From assembly GCA_947380835.1 (NCBI GenBank), contig CANCSL010000013.1, positions 1 through 26,730 of the forward strand: a stretch of 26,730 nt of DNA, read 5' to 3'. The notes under the pieces were generated by a model that saw only the letters and a list, made by a program, of their open reading frames with translations, ran no database searches and was not told the origin of the DNA. Position numbers and translations under genes: made by a program. Positions 16,447-23,094 of this stretch are shown here, piece by piece (the stretch's first letter is position 1; every line of letters starts with the position of its first letter). The stretch comes from Actinomycetota bacterium (GTDB lineage: Bacteria; Actinomycetota; Actinomycetes; Nanopelagicales; Nanopelagicaceae).

Positions 16447-17682
16447 ATGAGCACATCAACAAGCCTGTTTACCGGGTTGGCCGCTGGGGTCCTGCTAGGC
16501 GCCCTTGTGGGATTCCTCTGGGCCAGAGTTCGTCAGCAGTCCGGCGCCCTCGAGATCACCACGCTGCAACAGCAACTTCTTGCAAAAGATGCCCAAATGA
16601 CAAATGATGCCAACACCATCAAAACCCTCAACGAGCAACTCGCCACCATGCGCACCGAAGCCAGCCAGAGCACTCGTTTGGATGAAGCGCTCAATGCTGT
16701 TCGCGCCAATATGAGCGCACTCACCGTGCAAGCTCAAGAGGCCGAAATCAAACGCGCATCAGGTGAGGCCAGCATCAAGACTCAGATGGAGTCCATGCGC
16801 CTCGGTAATGAAAATTTGCTCCGTGAAACCACCAAACTTGCCGGCGCACTTTCTAATTCGCAAACGCGCGGAAAATATGGCGAGACTCAACTCGAGATGC
16901 TCCTAGAAAGTTCTGGACTGAAGGAAGGCATTCACTTTTTCAAACAGGATTACCGCAGCAAAGATGCCGAAATTTCCAAGCCCGATATCAAGATTGCAAT
17001 CCCTGGCGGCAGTGAAATATTCATCGACTCTAAATTTCCGTTCACTAGATTTCTCGAGGCGGTTGGTGAGAAAGATCCCGATGCTCGTGCCGATCTCATG
17101 AAGTTACATGCTAAAGATTTAATGGGTCACGTCAACGCCCTGGCCAAGCGCGGTTACTCCGAGAGCCCGCTCTCCCCTGACTATGTCGTTCTCTTTGCGC
17201 CGTTCGAATCCATCCTCTCCGAAGCGCTCGAATCCGACCCTCAAATTCTCAATGCTGCCTTTGAAAAGGGCATCACCATTGCCACCCCGACAACGATGAT
17301 GGCGCTGCTGCGCACCGTTGCTTTTGTTTTCAGTCAATCTGATATGGCACATAATGCGGCGACTATTAAAGAACTCGCTGGCGAGCTCATCAAACGCATC
17401 GGTAAGGTTCATAACAAAATCGCCAAGCTGGGAAGCAGTATCAAATCTTCTGAGCGCGCCTTCAACGATCTGGTGCAGAGCGCTGAATCCAATATGTTGC
17501 GCCCTGCCCGAAAAATGATCGGACTCGGGGTTCCCACGGGCAACGCCAAACTGAAGGCTCTGGAAGGCGTGGATGACGAACTTCGGGCTATTAAAATTAC
17601 CCCCGAATTCAGCGCTGAAGACCTCTACGACGAGGATCTAGAGCTCGATGAAATAGTGGAGAATGGTGATCATGATGACTGA
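16447..17682 (+). CDS. rmuC: RmuC-family DNA recombination-limiting protein
   Basis: The 411-residue form from ATG 16447 places a membrane anchor at residues 7-25 (LFTGLAAGVLLGALVGFLW), as usual for RmuC. An in-frame GTG at 16414 would add 11 residues. TAGAGC lies 6 nt before that GTG and CACGAT lies 6 nt before the ATG, so the start is not settled. A long coiled-coil region (about 35-125) follows. The RmuC nuclease-like core then shows GKYGETQLEMLLESSGLKEG, KPDIKIAIPGG and IFIDSKFPF, a PD-(D/E)XK-like arrangement. RmuC limits recombination at inverted repeats in E. coli. The 3' end overlaps the DUF6542 gene by about 11 bp, so the two are co-transcribed. Confidence 0.92.
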   Translation: MSTSTSLFTGLAAGVLLGALVGFLWARVRQQSGALEITTLQQQLLAKDAQMTNDANTIKTLNEQLATMRTEASQSTRLDEALNAVRANMSALTVQAQEAEIKRASGEASIKTQMESMRLGNENLLRETTKLAGALSNSQTRGKYGETQLEMLLESSGLKEGIHFFKQDYRSKDAEISKPDIKIAIPGGSEIFIDSKFPFTRFLEAVGEKDPDARADLMKLHAKDLMGHVNALAKRGYSESPLSPDYVVLFAPFESILSEALESDPQILNAAFEKGITIATPTTMMALLRTVAFVFSQSDMAHNAATIKELAGELIKRIGKVHNKIAKLGSSIKSSERAFNDLVQSAESNMLRPARKMIGLGVPTGNAKLKALEGVDDELRAIKITPEFSAEDLYDEDLELDEIVENGDHDD

Positions 17683-18091
17683 ACTCAAGCTTCCGGCCAA
17701 ACCCATTAAAGGGCCCGGGCTTACCGTCGCTGGCGTCGTCATTCTGCAATTTCTTTTGATTCTTATTGTTCAGGTATTCGAATATAAATTTACCAAAGTC
17801 GGAATTATTTCTGGGATCGCCATCACCATCGCCTTCGCAGGTGGACTTTATTTGGGTCGGCCCGGTACTTCTTTCAGCGCTGTAGTAAATCCACCGATCG
17901 CTTTTCTGGCAGCAACGATTATTTCCATGGTCACTGTTGGTGGCTCGGGCTTTCACGTCACCAAGATCGGACTTGATCTGGTCACCAGCTTGGCTGGAGT
18001 AGCGCCATTTTTAGTAATAGGTGCAGCCCTCAGCTGGCCCATACATTTGTTAAAAGCTCGACGCGAGAACGCTGAACGCATCCAGAACTAG
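17672..18091 (+). CDS. DUF6542 integral membrane protein
   Basis: The protein has about 139 residues with four predicted membrane helices (TVAGVVILQFLLILIVQVF, IISGIAITIAFAGGLYLG, PPIAFLAATIISMVTV, LAGVAPFLVIGAALSWPI). The opening GPGLTVAGVVIL is the family hallmark, and a basic tail (KARRENAERIQN) follows the last helix. DUF6542 is an actinobacterial family usually found between ychF and ispH (Rv1111c-like); no function is known to me. Three ATGs are available (17663, 17672, 17675). GGAG at 17658-17661 lies 10 nt from 17672, which I prefer. The stop TAG shares the palindrome CTAG with the stop of the convergent ispH gene. Confidence 0.85.
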   Translation: MMTELKLPAKPIKGPGLTVAGVVILQFLLILIVQVFEYKFTKVGIISGIAITIAFAGGLYLGRPGTSFSAVVNPPIAFLAATIISMVTVGGSGFHVTKIGLDLVTSLAGVAPFLVIGAALSWPIHLLKARRENAERIQN

Positions 18092-19047
18092 TTGGCTTCT
18101 TTCGCTTCGCGAATATCTTTTCGAAGCTCTGGTGGGATCGCAAAGAGCAAATGTTCTTCCATTGCCGTCACAGTCTCAACATCAGAATATCCGCGAGCGG
18201 CCAACCACTTTAATAAATCGGTGACCAGAATTTCGGGAACTGAAGCGCCACTCGTTACACCGATAGTCTCGACGCCGGTTAACCATTCTTCTTGGACCTC
18301 TGCCGCAAAATCGACGAGGTAAGCGGCCTTGGCACCGTACTCCAAGGAGACCTCTACCAAGCGAACTGAATTAGAAGAGTTAACGGAGCCAACAACCAAA
18401 ACCAAATCGGCTTGAGGTGCAATCTGCTTAATAGCGACCTGGCGGTTTTGTGTGGCGTAACAAATGTCATCGCTGGGCGGATCCATCAAATTCGGAAAGC
18501 GCTTGCGCAGAGCAGCAACCGTCTCGAGGGTTTCATCAACACTCAAGGTTGTTTGCGAGAGCCACGCAACTCGATTGGGATCTCGCACTTGGACGTCGGC
18601 AATATGGTCTAGACCATCAACAACGATGACATTGGACGGGGCTTCACCAGCGGTGCCCTCGACCTCTTCGTGACCGGCATGGCCAATGAGCAAAATATCT
18701 AAGTCTTCGGCGGCAAAGCGTTTTACTTCGTGGTGCACCTTGGTCACCAAAGGGCAGGTGGCATCAATGGTTTTTAGATTGCGCGCCGCAGCATCGGCGT
18801 GAACCGCCGGCGAGACGCCATGGGCAGAAAAGACCACAATCGCACCTTCAGGTACTTCATCGGTTTCATCCACAAAGATGGCGCCCCGTGCTTCCAAGGT
18901 GGCGACCACATGCTTGTTGTGAACGATCTGCTTACGGACATAAACCGGGGCGCCATAGAGTTCTAGGGACTTTTCGACCGTCACCACTGCTCGGTCTACT
19001 CCCGCGCAATATCCTCGGGGTGCCGCTAGGAGAACTTTCTTTGCCAT
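18088..19047 (-). CDS. ispH: IspH, 4-hydroxy-3-methylbut-2-enyl diphosphate reductase
   Basis: IspH is the last enzyme of the MEP pathway, reducing HMBPP to IPP and DMAPP. The 319-residue protein has the three [4Fe-4S] cysteines: Cys14 (RGYCAGVDRA), Cys98 (DATCPLVTKVH) and Cys196 (DDICYATQNRQ). Substrate-binding histidines lie in IVHNKHV, FSAHGVSP and GHAGHEEVEG, and the serine/asparagine motif is VGSVNSSNSVRL. The start at 19047 (MAKKVLLAAPRGYC) is set by alignment to the family and by TAGGAT 7 nt upstream. The open frame extending to 19158 overlaps xseA and is not supported. It is divergent from xseA and convergent with DUF6542. Its products feed the cis-prenyltransferase encoded further right. 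Confidence 0.96.
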   Translation of the reverse strand: MAKKVLLAAPRGYCAGVDRAVVTVEKSLELYGAPVYVRKQIVHNKHVVATLEARGAIFVDETDEVPEGAIVVFSAHGVSPAVHADAAARNLKTIDATCPLVTKVHHEVKRFAAEDLDILLIGHAGHEEVEGTAGEAPSNVIVVDGLDHIADVQVRDPNRVAWLSQTTLSVDETLETVAALRKRFPNLMDPPSDDICYATQNRQVAIKQIAPQADLVLVVGSVNSSNSVRLVEVSLEYGAKAAYLVDFAAEVQEEWLTGVETIGVTSGASVPEILVTDLLKWLAARGYSDVETVTAMEEHLLFAIPPELRKDIREAKEAN

Positions 19048-19054
19048 GTCTGCA

Positions 19055-19067
19055 ATCCTATTAGGAT
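19055..19067. promoter_or_regulatory. Palindromic bidirectional -10 element, ispH/xseA
   Basis: ATCCTATTAGGAT is a perfect inverted repeat around a single T. Each arm reads TAGGAT outward: minus strand 19060 to 19055, 7 nt before the ispH ATG, and plus strand 19062-19067, 6 nt before the xseA ATG. A second perfect palindrome (GGATCGATCC, 19064-19073) runs into the xseA start codon. Neither gene has a Shine-Dalgarno, so both are probably leaderless. Symmetric -10 sequences are a known cause of divergent transcription. Confidence 0.65.
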
Positions 19068-19073
19068 CGATCC

Positions 19074-20273
19074 ATGCTCGAAACTTCAAATGAGACGCCC
19101 GTACCCGTACGCGTAGTTTCAGAAGCAGTGGGCGAATACATCTCCAAACTTGGCCCAATCTGGATTGAAGGCGAGCTTTCAGAAGTCACCGTGCGCCCCG
19201 GCGCCCAGATGGTCTTTATGCGCTTGCGCGATTCCAGCGCCGATATGAGCTTGCAGATAATGTGTCATCGCAGTGTTCTTGCCGCCGTCCAACCATTAGC
19301 TGCCAATGCCCGCGTCGTCGTCTATTCAAAGGCCAGCTGGTATGCCAAGAGTGGAACTCTCTCTTTCAGCGTCAAAGAAATTCGCCAAGTCGGAGTAGGC
19401 GAACTCTTGGCGCGTATCGAGGCTCTCAAAACTGTTCTCGCCGGCGAAGGTCTCTTCGAGGTTGGGCGCAAAAAAGCACTTCCTTTCTTGCCTCGTGCAG
19501 TGGGATTGATTTGTGGTCGCAATAGCGATGCCGAAAAAGACGTTGTTGAAAATGCCAAGCGGCGCTGGCCATCTGTCCACTTCGAAATTCGTGAAGTCGC
19601 TGTTCAAGGCTCAGCCGCAGTCGTCGAAGTTTCGGCAGCGTTGCGCGAACTCGATGCCCATCCCGAGGTCGACGTCATCATCATCACCCGGGGTGGGGGC
19701 TCCTTTGAAGATCTCCTCCCCTTCTCGGACGAAGGCTTAGTTCGACTCGCAGCCAGTTCGGTAACACCGATAGTCAGCGCCATCGGTCACGAGAAAGATG
19801 CACCGCTGCTCGACCTCGTTGCGGATTGGCGGGCATCAACACCAACCGATGCCGGCAAGCGCGTAGTCCCGGATATGGGCGAAGAAGTTGACAAGATCGC
19901 GGCTTTCCTCGACCGGGCTCGACGTCAGATCACCTCGACCATTAGCCAGGAGAGCGCTCGGATCAATGCGCTGCGGGATCGTCCAGTTTTGAAAGATCCG
20001 CAGACGATAATCCAGGTGCGCGCCGATACCATCCTGGCGCTGCTCCACCGGTCCTTTCGAAGCATGACCGGCCACATTGCCATAGCGGCTAAAGAGGTTA
20101 GCCACCTCACCGCCCAAGTGCGCACGCTCTCGCCCCAAGCCACATTGGACCGTGGTTATTCGGTCGTACAGAAGGCAGATGGCACGGTGCTGAGAAGCGC
20201 CCACAATGTGATTTCTGGCGAGCGGCTCCGAATTCGCCTAGCTGAGGGCGAAGCGGCCGCAACCGCGGAGTAG
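19074..20273 (+). CDS. xseA: Exodeoxyribonuclease VII large subunit
   Basis: This 399-residue subunit starts with an OB-fold (about residues 8-105: LGPIWIEGELSEVTVRPG, FMRLRDSS, MSLQIMCHRSVL). The catalytic domain shows GLICGRNSDAEKDVVENAKR, ITRGGGSFEDLLPFSDE and SAIGHEKDAPLLDLVADWRA, followed by ASTPTDAGK. A helical region and the C-terminal LSPQATLDRGYSVVQ and GTVLRSA segments complete the family pattern. Exonuclease VII degrades single-stranded DNA from both ends as a complex of XseA with several XseB. xseB starts 9 nt after its stop. Expression probably comes from the TAGGAT element 6 nt upstream as a leaderless mRNA. Confidence 0.96.
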   Translation: MLETSNETPVPVRVVSEAVGEYISKLGPIWIEGELSEVTVRPGAQMVFMRLRDSSADMSLQIMCHRSVLAAVQPLAANARVVVYSKASWYAKSGTLSFSVKEIRQVGVGELLARIEALKTVLAGEGLFEVGRKKALPFLPRAVGLICGRNSDAEKDVVENAKRRWPSVHFEIREVAVQGSAAVVEVSAALRELDAHPEVDVIIITRGGGSFEDLLPFSDEGLVRLAASSVTPIVSAIGHEKDAPLLDLVADWRASTPTDAGKRVVPDMGEEVDKIAAFLDRARRQITSTISQESARINALRDRPVLKDPQTIIQVRADTILALLHRSFRSMTGHIAIAAKEVSHLTAQVRTLSPQATLDRGYSVVQKADGTVLRSAHNVISGERLRIRLAEGEAAATAE

Positions 20274-20282
20274 ATTACGAAA

Positions 20283-20507
20283 ATGGCCGCAAAAGAAATT
20301 TCTTATGAATCTGCCCGAGATGAACTTGCCGAAGTTGTCGCCAAATTAGAAGGTGGCGCAACATCGCTAGAAGAGTCGCTCACTTTGTGGGAACGCGGCG
20401 AAGCCTTGGCAAAGATCTGCCAGGAGTGGCTCGACGGCGCTCGCAATAAATTAGAGGCCGCTAGACCCGGATCGGCCGCCCCATCCAATGAAGAATCGGA
20501 CGAATGA
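20283..20507 (+). CDS. xseB: Exodeoxyribonuclease VII small subunit
   Basis: This 74-residue helical protein has the family core: SYESARDELAEVVAKLEGGA, SLEESLTLWERGEAL, and the CQEWLDGARNKLE segment. Two helices wrap around the XseA C-terminal region in the complex. The acidic, low-complexity tail (AAPSNEESDE) is variable in the family. It lies 9 nt after xseA, and its stop (20505-20507) sits one base before the fumarase start. The three genes therefore form an operon with likely translational coupling. Confidence 0.95.
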   Translation: MAAKEISYESARDELAEVVAKLEGGATSLEESLTLWERGEALAKICQEWLDGARNKLEAARPGSAAPSNEESDE

Positions 20508-20508
20508 G

Positions 20509-22161
20509 ATGCCAGAATTTACTTACAGCGATCTCTTGCCGCTGGGCGAGGACACCACTGAATATCGCCTGATCAGCACCGAAGGTGTTTCCACCTTTAC
20601 CGCTGAGGGCATGGAGTTCCTCAAAGTTGAACCTTCCGCCATCGAGAACTTAACTTCCACGGCGATTCACGACATCTCGCATTACTTGCGCAGCGAACAT
20701 TTAACACAACTCTCCAGCATTCTGGATGATAGCGAAGCATCTCCCAACGATCGCTTTGTCGCTCTCGACTTATTAAAAAACGCCAACATTGCCGCTGGTG
20801 GCATCTTGCCTATGTGCCAAGACACCGGCACCGCATTGGTGATGGGCAAGAAAGGTCAGCGCACTCTTACCTCAACTAAGGATGAAGAGTCGATCGCCCG
20901 AGGTGTTTATGACGCCTTTACCAATCTCAATCTTCGTTATTCGCAGATGGCTCCAGTTACGACTTGGGATGAGAAGAACACAGGCAATAATTTGCCGGCA
21001 CAAATTGAGATCTATTCTGATAACGAACACCCTAATGAATATAACTTTCTCTTCATTGCCAAAGGTGGCGGCAGCGCCAATAAGTCCTATCTCTATCAAG
21101 AGACTAAAGCCGTTTTAAATCCCAAATCTTTTATGAATTGGCTCGATGAAAAATTGCGCTCTCTCGGTACTGCAGCATGCCCGCCGTATCACTTGGCTAT
21201 CGTCATTGGTGGCACATCGGCCGAGCACACAGTAAAGACTGCAAAGCTCGCCAGCACCCACTATTTGGATAATTTGCCGACTTCTGGCGATGCCAAAACT
21301 GGCCATGGGTTTCGCGATAAGGAATTAGAACAACAAGTCCTCGAACTCACTCGGACTTTAGGAATTGGCGCTCAATTCGGCGGTAAGTATTTCTGCCACG
21401 ATGTGCGCGTTGTGCGCCTGCCCCGGCACGGCGCATCACTACCCATCGCTATTGCGGTCTCATGTTCGGCCGACCGCCAAGCCAAGGGCAAGATCACTAA
21501 AGAAGGCGTCTTTATTGAAAAGTTAGAGATGGATCCCGCCCACTTCCTTCCGGAGACCACCGATTCTCATCTCGATGACAATGTGGTTCGGGTTGATCTC
21601 AATCAACCGATGGCCGCAGTTCTCGCCGAACTCACTAAGTACCCCATCAAGACCAGGCTCTCGTTGAGCGGCACTCTTATCGTCGGTCGCGATTTGGCCC
21701 ATGCCAAAATTAAAGAAATATTGGACTCGGGTAAGCCCATGCCAGATTATTTGAAAGATCACGCTATTTATTACGCCGGACCGGCCAAGACTCCGGCTGG
21801 ATATGCCTCGGGTTCCTTTGGGCCAACGACGGCCGGGCGCATGGATTCCTACGTCGATCAGTTCCAGGCCGCCGGTGGGTCGATGATCATGCTGGCCAAG
21901 GGCAACCGATCCAAGGCTGTCACGGAAGCCTGCAAAACACACGGTGGTTTCTATTTGGGCTCCATCGGTGGCCCCGCTGCCAGATTGGCTCAGGATTGCA
22001 TTAAGAAAGTCGAAGTTTTGGATTATCCCGAACTAGGCATGGAAGCCGTCTGGAAGATTGAAGTTGAAGATTTCCCGGCATTTATTGTTGTCGACGATAA
22101 AGGCAATGATTTTTTTGCCGAGACTTCAAAGCCCATACAGATCGGAATCAAACCAGTATAA
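20509..22161 (+). CDS. fum: Class I (iron-sulfur) fumarate hydratase
   Basis: This 550-residue enzyme interconverts fumarate and malate in the TCA cycle. The alpha and beta tartrate/fumarase-type domains are fused as in FumA/FumB. Cluster cysteines fall at 103 (LPMCQDTGTALVMGKKGQR), 224 (GTAACPPYHLAIVIGGTSAE) and 319 (AVSCSADRQAKGK), almost identical in spacing to E. coli FumA. The C-terminal domain shows GSFGPTTAGRMDSYVDQFQA and HGGFYLGSIGGPAARLA. The ATG at 20509 (MPEFTYSDLLPLG) matches the family start; an ATG at 20488 inside xseB would add seven residues. Class I enzymes are oxygen-sensitive. In mycobacteria the comparable position holds the unrelated class II enzyme, so an additional FumC elsewhere in the genome is possible. 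Confidence 0.95.
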   Translation: MPEFTYSDLLPLGEDTTEYRLISTEGVSTFTAEGMEFLKVEPSAIENLTSTAIHDISHYLRSEHLTQLSSILDDSEASPNDRFVALDLLKNANIAAGGILPMCQDTGTALVMGKKGQRTLTSTKDEESIARGVYDAFTNLNLRYSQMAPVTTWDEKNTGNNLPAQIEIYSDNEHPNEYNFLFIAKGGGSANKSYLYQETKAVLNPKSFMNWLDEKLRSLGTAACPPYHLAIVIGGTSAEHTVKTAKLASTHYLDNLPTSGDAKTGHGFRDKELEQQVLELTRTLGIGAQFGGKYFCHDVRVVRLPRHGASLPIAIAVSCSADRQAKGKITKEGVFIEKLEMDPAHFLPETTDSHLDDNVVRVDLNQPMAAVLAELTKYPIKTRLSLSGTLIVGRDLAHAKIKEILDSGKPMPDYLKDHAIYYAGPAKTPAGYASGSFGPTTAGRMDSYVDQFQAAGGSMIMLAKGNRSKAVTEACKTHGGFYLGSIGGPAARLAQDCIKKVEVLDYPELGMEAVWKIEVEDFPAFIVVDDKGNDFFAETSKPIQIGIKPV

Positions 22162-22170
22162 GTTTTGTTG

Positions 22171-22192
22171 GGCCTGGTGTAGGCCTGGGTTT
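22171..22192. terminator. Weak hairpin between convergent fumarase and transglycosylase-like genes
   Basis: GGCCT (22171-22175) pairs with AGGCC (22181-22185) across a 5-nt loop. On the plus strand it is followed by TGGGTTTAGT, which is a poor T-run. It is the only candidate terminator in this 29-bp convergent gap and could act in both directions. Confidence 0.3.
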
Positions 22193-22820
22193 AGTAATAA
22201 CCCGAGCGGTGCTTTTTAGCCAAGGCGTTGCACGGGGTGTTATAGCGAACCTTGATGTAGTTCAGGCCCCACTTGAGTTGGGTGACCGGATTGGTGCGCC
22301 AATCCAGGGCAATAGTCTCCATCTTGGTGGCCGGATATGCCTGGGCAATTCCATGAGCGCCAGTGCGACGATTTCTCGCCTTGTAATTCCAATGGCTTTC
22401 ACCATTCCACAGAGCGGTTAGGCAGCCCACTTGGCTGGAATTCCATTTGTACTTCTGCGCAATCAAAAGCTTGGCGACCTTCTTGGCACCGGCTGGAGTC
22501 TTCGCTAATTCAACTTGGCGAGCTGCAACAGAGACGAGTGCGATCTCTCGGGCGTTAACGGAAGCTACCGCCGAAAAACTGGCGAGCCCGGGCGAGAGGT
22601 CGGTAACGACTGGGGCTGATAGCACAGGGGCTGCGGGGTCAGTAGGGCTATTAGGAGTAGCTGGGTCGGTCGGTGAATTGACCACGGTCGTGTCGGGCAA
22701 GGTCACTAGCTTCTCGAGGTTGACCTGAGCGAAGGTCGAGTCCACGGCGGACATAACCCAGACCAGGAAGGCAGCGCCGATGGCTAAGCGGGTTCTGCGG
22801 TTTTGTAAATGTCGAAGCAT
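22191..22820 (-). CDS. Secreted lytic-transglycosylase-like protein
   Basis: The 209-residue precursor begins with a signal peptide (basic MLRHLQNRRTR, hydrophobic LAIGAAFLVWVMSA, likely cleavage near FAQ at about 32). A Pro/Thr linker follows with NSPTDPA twice (about residues 48-64). The C-terminal domain (about 112-209) matches the small SLT / aggregation-promoting-factor-like family of actinobacteria: KYKWNSSQVGCLTALWNGES with the catalytic Glu141, SHWNYKARN, TGAHGIAQAYPATKM, WRTNPVTQLKWGLNYI and a terminal RYNTPC. Cys133 and Cys197 could form a disulfide outside the cell. Such proteins cut or remodel peptidoglycan. AGGAG lies 5 nt upstream of the ATG. Peptidoglycan cleavage is inferred from the family only. 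Confidence 0.85.
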   Translation of the reverse strand: MLRHLQNRRTRLAIGAAFLVWVMSAVDSTFAQVNLEKLVTLPDTTVVNSPTDPATPNSPTDPAAPVLSAPVVTDLSPGLASFSAVASVNAREIALVSVAARQVELAKTPAGAKKVAKLLIAQKYKWNSSQVGCLTALWNGESHWNYKARNRRTGAHGIAQAYPATKMETIALDWRTNPVTQLKWGLNYIKVRYNTPCNALAKKHRSGYY

Positions 22821-22979
22821 TGGCTCTCCTTCCTTCTTTCCAGTAGTTCTTCGCTAACCGATTCCACGCAACGAAACCCACCCTTTTTACGGGGGAAGTG
22901 TCAACGGGGAGGGTTAAAGAGTGACACCCAGGCTAACCACGGGCAAATTTTTCCCCGCGTGCGAGTGAAATTAGATTTA

Positions 22980-22997
22980 ACTCACAGGAATGTGAGT
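22980..22997. promoter_or_regulatory. Perfect 7-bp inverted repeat, operator-like
   Basis: ACTCACA-GGAA-TGTGAGT is a perfect palindrome with a 4-nt centre, about 160 bp upstream of the transglycosylase-like start. It contains TGTGA half-sites in the opposite arrangement to a CRP site. It may be a repressor operator or a small hairpin; the factor is unknown. Confidence 0.45.
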
Positions 22998-23018
22998 AAT
23001 TAAAACCCCTTGTGGGGC
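22998..23018 (-). terminator. Candidate intrinsic terminator of phoH2
   Basis: On the minus strand CCCC-ACAA-GGGG is followed by TTTTAATTA, about 80 nt after the phoH2 stop. The stem is short but entirely G-C, with one further G-T pair possible. Confidence 0.4.
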
Positions 23019-23094
23019 ACTATCAAGTCCCTTATATCCGAATTGTCCGCAGGGGTACTTTTTATCTGCACATTTGTGATTTTTAGGAAAAGCC

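Larger units (their letters stand above)
22821..23094. other. 274-bp regulatory gap upstream of the transglycosylase-like gene
   Basis: Read on the minus strand from the phoH2 end, this gap holds a short GC hairpin with T-run (22998-23018), a 7-bp perfect inverted repeat (22980-22997), a consensus TTGACA at 22899-22904 without a good -10 at 16-18 nt, and AACCCTCCC/GGGTGGGTT able to pair around it. AGGAG (22826-22830) is the ribosome site of the downstream gene. On the plus strand, TTGTGG (23010-23015), 17 nt and TATATC (23033-23038) resemble a promoter pointing at no plus-strand gene. No known riboswitch was recognised. Confidence 0.5.

Noticed and set aside
19048..19158. Upstream extension of ispH to 19158
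   Set aside because: It would overlap xseA on the other strand and erase the shared promoter; IspH proteins begin close to the RGYCAG motif.
22876..22904. Standard sigma-70 promoter built on TTGACA at 22899-22904
   Set aside because: The sequence 16-18 nt downstream is GTGGGT-like, which is not a usable -10. It is kept only as a note in the gap entry.
22821..23094. ydaO-type (c-di-AMP) riboswitch before the cell-wall gene
   Set aside because: I looked for the conserved core and did not find it; only short, non-diagnostic stems are visible.
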